Below, piece after piece: positions 1-7,921 of a stretch of DNA of 29,952 nt (within the stretch, counting starts at the first letter, position 1; each line of letters starts with the position of its first letter). A program made the translations under genes and the position numbers. This stretch comes from JBNJEA01 sp051745395 (GTDB taxonomy: Bacteria > Desulfobacterota > Desulfobacteria > Desulfobacterales > Desulfosalsimonadaceae). The DNA is taken from assembly GCA_051745395.1 (NCBI GenBank), contig JBNJEA010000021.1, forward strand, positions 1 through 29,952. The letters are read 5' to 3'. The notes under the pieces are model-generated. The model searched no databases and was not told the DNA's origin. It saw only the letters and a list, made by a program, of their open reading frames with translations.

Positions 1-2167
1 CCTTGGCTTCGCGGCCGAACACGGGGAATTTTTCCTTGCGCGGCGGGACGTAGCAGTCATCCACCATTTTGAGGACCTCTTTTTTGGCCTCGCCGATGAG
101 CAGGTCCTTGTTGAACACGATGCGGTCGGTGGGCCGCAAAAAGCCCTTGCTGCGGGCATCGGCTGCGGAATTCGACACCGAGGCCTGGGCCACGCTCATA
201 AACGCCTGGGTAAAAAATCCGGCCCAGTCGGTAATCTTGGCGGATTCCGGCTTATAGCGGATGTAGTTCTGCCACAGGTGGATCATGCCGCAGCCGCCGG
301 GAACAAGGCCGGCGCCGATTTCCACCAGACCCATAAACAGGTCGGCATTGGCCACCATCCGGTCGGAGGCCAGGCAGACTTCGCAGCCGCCGCCCAGCGC
401 CAGGCCGAACGGTGCGGCCACAACGGGAAACGGCGCATACTTGGTACTCATGATACCGGTGTGGACGGTATTGATAAAATCATCGATTTCGGAAAACTTG
501 CCTTCCTTGGCCAGTCCCAGCATAAAGGAAAGATCGCCGCCGGCGGAAAACGGGGCCGGCATGCCGGAGGCCTGGTTGCCGATGACCATGCCCACGCCGT
601 TGTCTTTGACATATTCGCCGGCTTCGGCCATGAACTCGACCATTTCTTTGTTGATGGCGTTCATCTTGGAATGAAATTCCAGGTCGAAAACGCCGTCGCC
701 GATGTCGATCAGCGAGCAGGAGGATACGGATTTGACGACCTTGTTTTCCTGCCGCAGGTTATAGAGACTGATTTCTTTTTCACTGACCGGCACCGGCTTG
801 TAGCTGCCGGAAGCAAAATCATAGAAATATTTCTTGCCGCCGTCGATCTTGTAGAAGGTCTGGTTGCCGGCTTCCAGGAACTTCTTGATTTTTTCGGGCA
901 CGGTGGTGCCTTCTTTTTCCATCTTTTCCACCGATTCCTTGACGCCGATGGCATCCCATATCTCAAAGGGGCCCATTTCAAAGTTGTAGCCCCATTTCAT
1001 GGCGTTGTCGATGTCGACGATGGTGTCGGAGATTTCCGGGATCCGGTTGGCGGCGTAAATCAAGCCGTTGGCGGTAACATCCCAGGCGAACTTGGCGCCC
1101 TTGTCGTCGCCGTAGACCACGGCCTGCATTTTTTCCGGCAGGGTTTTCTTCTGCTTGGCAGCGTCTAAACAGGGAAATTCGGCTTTGCCGTATTCCTCGT
1201 ATTCCATGGTCTGCGGATTGATGACCTTGCGGATGGTTTTCCATTCCGGGGTGAGGTCTTTTTTGTAAAAACCGCCCTTGGTCTTGTTGCCCAGCATGTT
1301 GTTGTTGACCATTTTTTCGACGAAATCAGGCAGCGCCATGGTGTCGCGCATTTCGTCGTCGGGGCACATGTCGTAGCAGTTTTTGGCCACGTGGAACATG
1401 GTGTCCAAACCCACCAGGTCAGCGGTCTTGAAAATCGCGGTCTTGGGCCGCCCCAGGGGGGGACCGAAAATGGCGTCGACTTCCGGGATGGTCAACCCGT
1501 GCTCGAGCATGGCCTGCATGGCCTTGCCCATGCCCTGGATGCCGATGCGGTTGCCGATGAAGTTTGGCGTGTCCTTGGCCCATACGATGCCCTTGCCGAG
1601 GTATTTTTCGCAGAAGTCGGCCATGAAGTCGAGGACGTCTTTCTTGGTGTCCGGGCCGGGGATGATTTCGAGCAGGTGCATGTAGCGCACGGGGTTGAAA
1701 AAGTGGGTGCCCAGAAAATGAGCTTTCATGTCCGCGCTTAAATCCTGGGACATATCCTTTAACGGAATGCCGGAGGTATTGGAGCTGACCACGGATCCCT
1801 GCTTGCGCACGCCGTCAATTTTTTTGAACAGGTCCTGCTTAATTTTCAGGTTTTCGACCACCACCTCGATGATCCAGTCGCAGTCGGCCAGTTTGTCGAA
1901 ATCATCTTCGAGGTTGCCGGTCGACACCAGCTTGGGGTCGTTTTTTTTGTCCATAAACAGCGGCGGCTTTGCCTTAATGGCGCCGTCGAGCCCCTGCTGG
2001 ACAATCCGGTTCCGGGCTTTCGGATCCTTTTTTTCCTCGTCCGAAAGATCGAACGGCACAATGTCCAAAAGCAATGTTTCGATGCCTGCGCTGGCAAGCA
2101 GAGCGGCAATCCCGCCACCCATGATACCGGAACCGATAACGGCGGCTTTACTGATCCTTCTTTGCAT
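1..2167 (-). CDS. 3-hydroxyacyl-CoA dehydrogenase / enoyl-CoA hydratase fusion (3' end cut by window edge)
   Basis: This is a bifunctional beta-oxidation enzyme that hydrates trans-2-enoyl-CoA and oxidises the resulting 3-hydroxyacyl-CoA with NAD+ in the cytoplasm. The frame is open from an ATG at 2167 through 722 codons to the window edge, so the C-terminus is missing. A strong Shine-Dalgarno (GGAGGTT, 2171-2177) fixes the start. The dehydrogenase comes first: a Rossmann motif GSGIMGGGIA near residue 13, then HFFNPVRYMHLLEI and TPNFIGNRIG, typical of the NAD-binding and C-terminal dehydrogenase domains. The crotonase domain follows from about residue 510. Its segments GGGCEVCLASD and GLVEIGAGLVPGG carry glutamates at the positions of both crotonase catalytic residues. 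The order dehydrogenase-then-hydratase is the reverse of E. coli FadB and matches the fused enzymes of archaea and many Desulfobacterota. A thiolase or acyl-CoA dehydrogenase might lie downstream, outside the window. Confidence 0.93.
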   Translation of the reverse strand, partial: MQRRISKAAVIGSGIMGGGIAALLASAGIETLLLDIVPFDLSDEEKKDPKARNRIVQQGLDGAIKAKPPLFMDKKNDPKLVSTGNLEDDFDKLADCDWIIEVVVENLKIKQDLFKKIDGVRKQGSVVSSNTSGIPLKDMSQDLSADMKAHFLGTHFFNPVRYMHLLEIIPGPDTKKDVLDFMADFCEKYLGKGIVWAKDTPNFIGNRIGIQGMGKAMQAMLEHGLTIPEVDAIFGPPLGRPKTAIFKTADLVGLDTMFHVAKNCYDMCPDDEMRDTMALPDFVEKMVNNNMLGNKTKGGFYKKDLTPEWKTIRKVINPQTMEYEEYGKAEFPCLDAAKQKKTLPEKMQAVVYGDDKGAKFAWDVTANGLIYAANRIPEISDTIVDIDNAMKWGYNFEMGPFEIWDAIGVKESVEKMEKEGTTVPEKIKKFLEAGNQTFYKIDGGKKYFYDFASGSYKPVPVSEKEISLYNLRQENKVVKSVSSCSLIDIGDGVFDLEFHSKMNAINKEMVEFMAEAGEYVKDNGVGMVIGNQASGMPAPFSAGGDLSFMLGLAKEGKFSEIDDFINTVHTGIMSTKYAPFPVVAAPFGLALGGGCEVCLASDRMVANADLFMGLVEIGAGLVPGGCGMIHLWQNYIRYKPESAKITDWAGFFTQAFMSVAQASVSNSAADARSKGFLRPTDRIVFNKDLLIGEAKKEVLKMVDDCYVPPRKEKFPVFGREAK

Positions 2168-2713
2168 AATAACCTCCTGACTATATAAGTTTAAACCAAA
2201 AACGGATATAACCGATCACAACGTTGTCAAAGGGTTTGGCGCCTGTTGTGATATCCACGCAGTTTTGAAATGGCTGCAATTCGTACCGAAAAGTCAATGG
2301 TGACAGCAACCGGCCGGGCAGACCGATCCGCTGGAAAAATGGTACAAAAATTCGATTGATATCAAAATATTGTTACCTATCAGAGCCGGCCATACAATGT
2401 CAAGCAAAAAACCGGCACTGGGCTTGCAGTTAAATTCCTATAAATTCAGTCGGTTATTCGATAGATTCGATTTCCTGTTTTTCTCGGGCGGATCAGTAAA
2501 ACCGGGCACTTGTTAATCAATAAAAACAATGTTTACAGAGGTTTATCCCGCTATCACTTTGAAATTGCTCGACAAAATGCACAAAGCGCCAGGAAATGCT
2601 TGGGAAATGGGTTGACTTTTGCTATACATCTTACCTTGGAAAGCCCTTGCCGCACGAGTGCAGCGTAAGCGGGATGGGAATCAGCAAACACAATACAAGG
2701 CAGTGTCAAAACA
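2168..2713. other. Divergent intergenic region between the beta-oxidation gene and lolA
   Basis: This 546-bp stretch holds no convincing gene. It is more AT-rich than its flanks and should contain promoters for both directions. The plus-strand candidate is listed separately. For the minus-strand gene, a TTGACA box on the complementary strand (2398-2403) is followed by only a poor -10, so that promoter is uncertain. A short palindrome TTGATATCAA lies at about 2357-2366. No tRNA, recognisable riboswitch or terminator was seen. Confidence 0.5.
2600..2628 (+). promoter_or_regulatory. Candidate sigma-70 promoter for lolA
   Basis: TTGGGA (2600-2605) and TATACA (2623-2628) are separated by 17 bp. 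A TG one base before the -10 gives an extended -10. Transcription would start near 2635, giving a leader of about 80 nt before lolA. Based on consensus matching by eye only. Confidence 0.4.
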
Positions 2714-3379
2714 ATGCAGACAACACTACGGAAATGGATCATCGCGGTTTTCGGGGCCATCCTGTGTAGCGGGATTGTCCCGCCAGACGGGGGGGCACAG
2801 ACAGATGCCGGAAAAATCCTCGACCGGCTCGAATCCCGGTATGCGGGAAAAAATTTTTCAGCCGACTTTGTCCAGCAATCCACGCTCAAGGCCATGGATA
2901 TCACGGATACCGCCAAAGGCCGCGTCTGGTTCAAACATCCGGGCATGATGCGCTGGGAATACAAAACCCCGGAACAACATGCCATTGTCACCGACGGCAC
3001 CAAACTCTGGATTTACCGGCCGGCAGACAACCAGGTGGTAATCGGCGATGCGGCCAGCCATTTCGGCAACGGCAAAGGCGCCAGCTTTCTGTCGAATTTC
3101 AGCCTCGTCAAAGACGCCTTTGAGGTCAGCTTAAATGCCACCACCGATACGCATTACCGGTTAAAACTCGTCCCGATCGAAAAACAGTACGATTTGTCTG
3201 CGATATATCTGGAAGTCGACAGGAAAAGCCTGGATATCACCGAAGTTGTCAGCGAAAACGAGTATGACGATATCACCCGGATTTCTTTCAAAGAAATAAC
3301 ATTTCACTCCGAAATGGACAACAAACGGTTCCATTTCGATATTCCGCCAGAGGCGGATGTTGTCCGCATGGAGGAATAA
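2714..3379 (+). CDS. lolA: Outer-membrane lipoprotein carrier protein LolA
   Basis: LolA is the periplasmic chaperone that takes lipoproteins from the LolCDE transporter and carries them to the outer membrane. The 221-residue protein begins with a signal peptide: basic TTLRKW, a hydrophobic IIAVFGAILCSGIV stretch, and probable cleavage near residues 28-29 after GGA. The body shows the LolA pattern: ILDRLESRY at the start, FSADFVQQSTLK, then GRVWFKHPGMMRWEYKTPE, the most conserved part of the family, and a second half of alternating beta strands ending FHFDIPPEADVV. The length is normal for the family. The ribosome-binding site is weak (AAGG about 14 nt before the ATG). A carrier of this type implies a diderm cell envelope. 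No lolB is nearby, which is common outside the beta/gammaproteobacteria. The next plus-strand gene, nadA, begins 82 bp downstream and may be cotranscribed. Confidence 0.88.
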   Translation: MQTTLRKWIIAVFGAILCSGIVPPDGGAQTDAGKILDRLESRYAGKNFSADFVQQSTLKAMDITDTAKGRVWFKHPGMMRWEYKTPEQHAIVTDGTKLWIYRPADNQVVIGDAASHFGNGKGASFLSNFSLVKDAFEVSLNATTDTHYRLKLVPIEKQYDLSAIYLEVDRKSLDITEVVSENEYDDITRISFKEITFHSEMDNKRFHFDIPPEADVVRMEE

Positions 3380-3461
3380 ACGCCCTGCAAAGGGCCTTTC
3401 CATGCAACACCTCCATGCATAACCACTGATGAGAATTTCGCAAAACAACAGGACAAAAACC

Positions 3462-4364
3462 ATGGATGCCGCATTGGCCAACCGGATCAAAGCACTTGCC
3501 ACCAAGCGCAACGCCATCATCCTGGCCCACAATTACCAGCCGCCGGAAATTCAAAACATCGCCGACCTTTGCGGCGACTCCCTGGAACTGAGCATGAAGG
3601 CGGCCAAAACCGATGCCGATGTCATCGTTTTCTGCGGTGTGCATTTCATGGCCGAAACCGCATCGATTCTGTCGCCGGATAAAACCGTGCTGCTGCCGGC
3701 CTCAAACGCCGGCTGTCCCATGGCCGACATGGTCACGCCCGAGACTCTTGCGGACAAGCTCGACGAACTCGTTCCCATGCCCGTGGTCACGTACGTAAAC
3801 TCCTCGGCCGCGGTCAAGGCGATGTCTGCGGTCTGCTGCACATCGGCCAACGCCGTCAAAGTGGTCAAAAGTATCGACGAAGATGAAATGCTGATGGTGC
3901 CCGATCGCAACCTGGCCGCCTACGCCGCCGCCCACACGGAAAAAACCATTCATGCATGGGACGGTTTTTGCCCGTTTCACAACAAACTAACACCGGAGAC
4001 CGTCCACCAGGTCAAGCAGCAGCACCGACAAGCGATTTTCATGGCCCACCCCGAATGCCCCATGTCGGTTTTAAAACTCGCCGATGTCATCGCCAGCACC
4101 TCGGGGATGCTCGATTACGCCGCCCGATCCGAACACATGGAATTTATCGTGGGCACGGAAGTGGGCCTGCTCCACCCCCTGGAAAAAGCCAATCCCGGCA
4201 AGACCTTTTACCCGGCTTCCGAGGCCATGTACTGCGAGGACATGAAACGCATTGCTTTAAACGATGTGGCCGAAAGCCTGGAAAATCTGACCGGCGAGGT
4301 CAAAGTCCCCGAAGAAATCCGGGTGCCGGCCCTGGCCGCGGTGGAGCGGATGCTGGCGCTGTAA
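3462..4364 (+). CDS. nadA: Quinolinate synthase NadA
   Basis: NadA condenses iminoaspartate with dihydroxyacetone phosphate to quinolinate, the committed step of de novo NAD synthesis, using one oxygen-sensitive [4Fe-4S] cluster. The 300-residue protein shows the three cluster cysteines in typical contexts: SNAGCPMADMV, AHPECPMSVL and MYCEDMKRI. It also has the early motifs AHNYQPPEIQ, GDSLELS and FCGVHFMAETA. The size fits the roughly 300-residue form without an N-terminal extension. I chose the ATG at 3462 (MDAALANR). An in-frame ATG at 3429 would add 11 residues of low-information sequence, and neither start has a strong Shine-Dalgarno. No nadB or nadC is adjacent, so the pathway partners are elsewhere or replaced by aspartate dehydrogenase. 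The gene converges on the hdrB-like gene across a hairpin-forming repeat. Confidence 0.95.
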   Translation: MDAALANRIKALATKRNAIILAHNYQPPEIQNIADLCGDSLELSMKAAKTDADVIVFCGVHFMAETASILSPDKTVLLPASNAGCPMADMVTPETLADKLDELVPMPVVTYVNSSAAVKAMSAVCCTSANAVKVVKSIDEDEMLMVPDRNLAAYAAAHTEKTIHAWDGFCPFHNKLTPETVHQVKQQHRQAIFMAHPECPMSVLKLADVIASTSGMLDYAARSEHMEFIVGTEVGLLHPLEKANPGKTFYPASEAMYCEDMKRIALNDVAESLENLTGEVKVPEEIRVPALAAVERMLAL

Positions 4365-4380
4365 ACTCTTCCGCTTTTAT

Positions 4381-4490
4381 CTTCCCCTTCCTCTTACTCT
4401 TACTCTGCCTTTGTCGAAAAACGAGAGTAAGAGTAAGAGTAAGAGGAAGAGGAAGAGTAAGAGCAAGAGTAAGAGCAAAAGAAAGAGTTG
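4381..4490. repeat. Hexamer tandem repeats arranged as a 25-bp inverted repeat
   Basis: On the right side, units of GAGTAA/GAGGAA/GAGCAA run in exact 6-bp phase from 4425 to 4478 (nine units), then degrade to about 4490. On the left side, 4381-4405 is the complementary array. Comparing 4381-4405 with 4431-4455 gives 24 of 25 complementary positions, with a 25-nt spacer containing TTGTCGAAAAACGAG. A transcript from either side would form a long hairpin. It sits exactly between the stops of the convergent nadA and hdrB-like genes and may serve as a bidirectional transcription barrier, although no clear U-tract follows either arm. Coordinates and matches are read directly from the sequence; the role is inferred. 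Confidence 0.85.
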
Positions 4491-4500
4491 GGCGATAGGG

Positions 4501-5364
4501 TTACGCCGCCAGGTACTTCCCCAATGTCTGCCCGTCCACCCGGCTGGCATCCAGGCCGAGGGCGGCATCGGATAGCCCCATGCTCAGGCCCAGCAACTGG
4601 GGGTATAGAATCGAGGGGACATATCGGCCGTTTGCAGTCGGGTCGTTTTGGGCGGCCGCATCAAACTGCATCTGGCAATAGGTGCACGCCGAGCAGACAA
4701 AATCCGCACCGGCGGTATCGGCGCTTTCGATTTTCTTTTCCACCAGGCGGCGGGAAAGGGCTTCGTCTTTTTCCGCCACCGGCTGGCCGCAGCATTCCAG
4801 CTTTTTGGACCATTCCACCGTCTGCGCACCGGTCACCTGAATCAATTGCTCGAATATGGTCGGTGAAAACGGGTTGTCAAAACCCGTCACCTCGCTGGGC
4901 CGCAGGGCATGGCATCCGTAGTGGGGGGCGATGAACAGGCCATGGTATCTCCGGCGGATTTTGGCCCGGATGGTTTCCAGGCCGATGTCTTCCATGAGCA
5001 CAGTCAACAGGTGCCGGATGCCAAGATTGCCGTGGTAAAACCGCCCCTCCCGGCTTAATAGTTCATTGATTTCATTTTTCATCGAAGGATGATGCGCCAT
5101 GAAATGCTGGGCATGCTTTAAGCTGCCAAAACAGCATTTACAGGGCGTGACGATGTCGACGCCCTTTTGTTCGGCCATGGCGAAATTGCGCGCCGACTGC
5201 AGCAAAAAAGCCTTGAAATCGAAATGCCGCACCGGATAGCCGCAGCAGTTGAATGCGATATCCACGGTGCCCGCGTTGAGCGCGTGGAGCACCGCTTTGG
5301 ATGAAGCCCCGTACTGGGGACAGAAGTAGGGAATCTTGCAACCCGAAAAAAATGCAAATTTCAT
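4501..5364 (-). CDS. HdrB-like protein with two CCG (non-cubane Fe-S) domains
   Basis: This 287-residue protein resembles heterodisulfide reductase subunit B, whose two CCG domains hold the non-cubane [4Fe-4S] clusters that cleave disulfides. Domain one has Cys9 (SGCKIPYF), Cys40-Cys41 (CCGYP) and Cys75, 77, 78 (CKCCFG). Domain two has Cys151 (YGCHALRP), Cys191-Cys192 (CCGQPV) and Cys224, 227, 230 (CSACTYC). Both are complete. The ATG at 5364 was chosen because the family starts at MKFAFFSGC. An in-frame ATG at 5394 would overlap the upstream gene by 20 nt and add only non-conserved residues. The Shine-Dalgarno is weak. The gene lies 10 bp after a membrane-bound HdrC-like fusion, so the two products probably form one complex, with this subunit as the cytoplasmic catalytic end. 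The substrate (heterodisulfide, DsrC-type trisulfide or another thiol) cannot be told from sequence. Confidence 0.87.
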   Translation of the reverse strand: MKFAFFSGCKIPYFCPQYGASSKAVLHALNAGTVDIAFNCCGYPVRHFDFKAFLLQSARNFAMAEQKGVDIVTPCKCCFGSLKHAQHFMAHHPSMKNEINELLSREGRFYHGNLGIRHLLTVLMEDIGLETIRAKIRRRYHGLFIAPHYGCHALRPSEVTGFDNPFSPTIFEQLIQVTGAQTVEWSKKLECCGQPVAEKDEALSRRLVEKKIESADTAGADFVCSACTYCQMQFDAAAQNDPTANGRYVPSILYPQLLGLSMGLSDAALGLDASRVDGQTLGKYLAA

Positions 5365-5374
5365 ATACAATCCA

Positions 5375-7099
5375 CTATGTGTTGATGGTTTCACAAACAG
5401 GCGGCCCGTTTTGCCGGACCTCCGGCCGGGTTTCGGCCTTGGCCCGGTGATAGGCGAGGTTTTTCAATCCAAAGAAAATATCGGTAATTTTAACCCCCTG
5501 CGGGCAATGCTCCTGGCACTGGTAGCAGGTGGTGCAGGACCAGATCATCCGCGATTCGATCACGATATCTTCCAGGCCGAGGCTCAGGGCATGCATCATC
5601 TGATGCGGCAGCAGGTCCAATGCCGCCTTCGGCTCGTCATAGCAGGCCACCACGGGGCATGAATTCGTGCAGGTTTTGCATTTCAGGCATTCGGAAAAAT
5701 CAGACCGGCTGATGGCAACGGCCATCAAATCGCCGGGCATGTCGGACCGATTTCCGCCGATACGCTCCGGATGCTGCCGCACCGAGGCGGTATCGGCCAG
5801 TTGCGCCGGCACCCAGGTGCCCGGATGACCAAACCCACGGTCTTCCAGCGCTTTGCGCGACGACAGCCATATATCCTGCAGATCGATCCCCGCCGGGCAG
5901 AGCTGGGTACACCGGTAGCACTGGGTACAGATGAAGCTGCCCTCGGCAATGACATTGAGCCGTTTCGAAGAAACCGCCTTTCCGGTCGTCATTTGCTTTA
6001 AGGCGGCAAGCCGCTCAGAGGGCAGTATGTTGTCGTTGTCGATACACCTAAACACCGGGGCCACCGAGCAATGCAGGGTGCAGATCCCGCAGTGCGTACA
6101 GCCGTCGAGATCAACGGACCGCCGGTTGACAAGCGCGGAACTTTGCCCCGGTTGCAAACGCCCCGCCCCGTTGACCAGCAGGCTCACCGGCGTAGAGACG
6201 ATATGGAACAACTTGGTAAACGGCAGCAGCGCCAGGCCGACAAAACAGGTCAAAAAATGCAAATACCACAGCAGACTCACTGCATCCATGCGGTCGAGCC
6301 ACCCGGCGGCCGGTTTCAACACCGCCGATATGGGGTAGGAAACAAATGCCGATTCCGGCTTGGCATGGCAGTGGGCGCAATAATTTTCGTTCATAAACCG
6401 GCCTTCGGCCATGGTTTCATCATCATAGGCAAAGGACTTGCCGGGAAACGCCATCCCGTATTCCTTTGCCCAGTAGGCCTCGAGAAACTCGATACCTTCC
6501 GAGTCCTCGTAGTATCCGGCGTAGTCCGCGGTCATTTCATAAAACACGGTCGGCGATATGATCTTGGCGGCCTCCAGGAAAAAACCGGATCCCATGATCA
6601 CGGCAAGCAAAACCAGCACGAATTTGTCCGCAAGGCCCGTAATGCTTTTCAGTGCCGGGTTGGCATACCGCCGGTATACGGCAATGCCTAAGCCCACCAC
6701 CACCATGAATCCGAACAAATTGCGCAGAAACATATAGGGGTTGATAGTGGGCTCATAAACGGAAAACAGGGATCGCGACACCTCGTCCTCCAGGGCATGC
6801 ATCAACAACAGCAGCACGAAACCCGCAAAAATGGAAAAATGCATCACCCAGCGCAGCGGCGAAATTTTCAAAATCCGGAACTGGAAGACGACATCGACGA
6901 CCATGGTGTAAAGGAGTTTGAAAATCCGCAGGCTAAACACGGTCCGGAAAATGCCCCGGAGCGCGGTTGCCATGCGCTGGCCGACGGAGTAGTCCCCGGC
7001 ATCGCCCCCGATCTGACTGGAAAACCATTGCCATATTTTATAGAGTATCCCGAGGATACATATCGCCGATGCGGTATAGAATGAATAGGTAAAAAACAC
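5375..7099 (-). CDS. Membrane cytochrome b/c fused to two HdrC-like di-cluster ferredoxin modules
   Basis: A 574-residue integral membrane redox protein. Residues 1-300 hold about five or six transmembrane helices, roughly 5-25, 84-102, 126-143, 158-176 and 275-295. Histidines in or near helices (His87, His101, His281, His299) suit b-type heme ligation as in NarI/DsrM/HdrE proteins. Between the helices lies CAHCH (241-245), a c-type heme site that should face the periplasm. The cytoplasmic part carries four CxxCxxCxxxC motifs, at 334-344, 391-401, 471-481 and 522-532, arranged as two HdrC-like pairs. Together with the HdrB-like gene 10 bp downstream it would form an HdrDE- or DsrMK-like unit passing electrons between the quinone pool or periplasmic cytochromes and a cytoplasmic disulfide. 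The start is a GTG at 7099 with AGGA about 12 nt upstream. The order membrane-then-HdrC is opposite to QmoC. The exact family is not known to me. Confidence 0.8.
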   Translation of the reverse strand: MFFTYSFYTASAICILGILYKIWQWFSSQIGGDAGDYSVGQRMATALRGIFRTVFSLRIFKLLYTMVVDVVFQFRILKISPLRWVMHFSIFAGFVLLLLMHALEDEVSRSLFSVYEPTINPYMFLRNLFGFMVVVGLGIAVYRRYANPALKSITGLADKFVLVLLAVIMGSGFFLEAAKIISPTVFYEMTADYAGYYEDSEGIEFLEAYWAKEYGMAFPGKSFAYDDETMAEGRFMNENYCAHCHAKPESAFVSYPISAVLKPAAGWLDRMDAVSLLWYLHFLTCFVGLALLPFTKLFHIVSTPVSLLVNGAGRLQPGQSSALVNRRSVDLDGCTHCGICTLHCSVAPVFRCIDNDNILPSERLAALKQMTTGKAVSSKRLNVIAEGSFICTQCYRCTQLCPAGIDLQDIWLSSRKALEDRGFGHPGTWVPAQLADTASVRQHPERIGGNRSDMPGDLMAVAISRSDFSECLKCKTCTNSCPVVACYDEPKAALDLLPHQMMHALSLGLEDIVIESRMIWSCTTCYQCQEHCPQGVKITDIFFGLKNLAYHRAKAETRPEVRQNGPPVCETINT

Positions 7100-7213
7100 T
7101 GTTTGAAGTCCTGTCTGATTTGTGTCTGATTTGCGGATTCGAAACTAAGATATCGGCTGTCTCTATAAACGCCACACGAAATCGAATCAAGCAATTTTTA
7201 AATCCCCACATCC

Positions 7214-7257
7214 AAAAAATGCCGCCCCGCAAAAGTGAACACTACGCAGGGCGGCAT
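7214..7257 (-). terminator. Terminator-like hairpin in the leader of the membrane redox gene
   Basis: ATGCCGCCC (7219-7227) pairs perfectly with GGGCGGCAT (7249-7257) over a 21-nt loop. Read on the minus strand the stem is followed by a run of six T, the form of an intrinsic terminator. No minus-strand gene lies just upstream. It therefore sits in what would be the 5' leader of the gene starting at 7099 and could act as an attenuator or end a small transcript. Confidence 0.55.
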
Positions 7258-7403
7258 ATAACGCCATCGGATGCTGCGGGAAACGTGATCGATTACAGGA
7301 TCAATTCACCCTTCTCCATTGAAACGGAAGTCGGCCGCATACCGGACAATGAATTTGCCGTAAAATGGTCTATGCCTGAATAACCCTGGCTCCACTGCGG
7401 GGA

Positions 7404-7433
7404 TTGAAAAAACTCGACGGATTATTACATTAT
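7404..7433 (+). promoter_or_regulatory. Candidate promoter for the zinc-ribbon gene
   Basis: TTGAAA (7404-7409) and CATTAT (7428-7433) are separated by 18 bp, about 50 bp upstream of the start codon. This is a weak consensus match judged by eye. Confidence 0.3.
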
Positions 7434-7480
7434 GTTTCAAACCGGGAATAAAAGCCATGTTTATCAGGAGGTTTGCTGAA

Positions 7481-7831
7481 ATGAAATGCGACAAGTGCGG
7501 TGCTGAGATTACAGACAGCGAGGCGATGGAGGCCCGCGGTCAGACCGTGTGCGAGGACTGCTATATAGACCTGACGGCAAAGCCCAAAACCTGCGATCCG
7601 TGGGCTGTATACAGCGCAAAGAACCTTAAAAATACGGGTTCGGAGCTTACTGAAAAGCAGTCTGAAATCGTGGATTATTTAAAGAAAAACGGACCAACCC
7701 CGCCGGAAAAGATCTCAGAAGATCTCGGCCTCAGCATGGATGATTTTGAAAGAGAAATGGCTCCCCTGCGCCACATGGAAAAGGTGGGCGCCCGGCTGCA
7801 GGAGGGCAGAAAAGTTATCTGTCTGTGGTAG
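7481..7831 (+). CDS. Small protein: N-terminal four-cysteine zinc ribbon plus winged-helix-like C-terminus
   Basis: A 116-residue soluble protein of unknown role. Residues 1-30 contain CDKCG and CEDC, a Cys4 treble-clef/LIM-like zinc knuckle of the sort found at the N-terminus of many short Desulfobacterota proteins. The segment LTEKQSEIVDYLKKNGPTPP and the following KISEDLGLSMDDFEREMAPL read like the helix-turn-helix of a winged-helix domain, with LRHMEKVGA then GRKVICLW as the probable wing strands. This suggests nucleic-acid binding. The start at 7481 is fixed by AGGAGG (7466-7471) nine bases upstream. The open frame extends to 7457 but lacks support there. It is a monocistronic gene, convergent with the NifX-like gene. 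Function not assigned; a transcriptional regulator is the likeliest role. Confidence 0.75.
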   Translation: MKCDKCGAEITDSEAMEARGQTVCEDCYIDLTAKPKTCDPWAVYSAKNLKNTGSELTEKQSEIVDYLKKNGPTPPEKISEDLGLSMDDFEREMAPLRHMEKVGARLQEGRKVICLW

Positions 7832-7921
7832 AAGGCAATATGGCCGGGGTGTTAAAAATAATGCAATTGCGTGATTTTGAGCAATCGGATGCGTGAAAGC
7901 AGATTCAGCGGCCAATGCGGT

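Larger units (their letters stand above)
7100..7480. other. Divergent intergenic region with a hairpin and candidate promoters
   Basis: This 381-bp stretch separates the minus-strand membrane redox gene from the plus-strand zinc-ribbon gene. It contains a terminator-like hairpin (7214-7257) and a plausible plus-strand promoter (7404-7433), both listed separately. An 87-codon plus-strand frame (7120-7383) crosses the hairpin and has no Shine-Dalgarno or family resemblance, so I do not call it a gene. Confidence 0.5.

Noticed and set aside
278..1168. Long plus-strand open frame (296 codons) opposite the beta-oxidation gene
   Set aside because: Antisense to a clear two-domain enzyme; the translation is rich in His, Gly, Phe and Asp, as expected of a complement frame of GC-rich coding DNA, and it has no family signature.
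7120..7383. 87-codon plus-strand frame in the divergent region
   Set aside because: No ribosome-binding site, no family resemblance, and it runs through a terminator-like hairpin.
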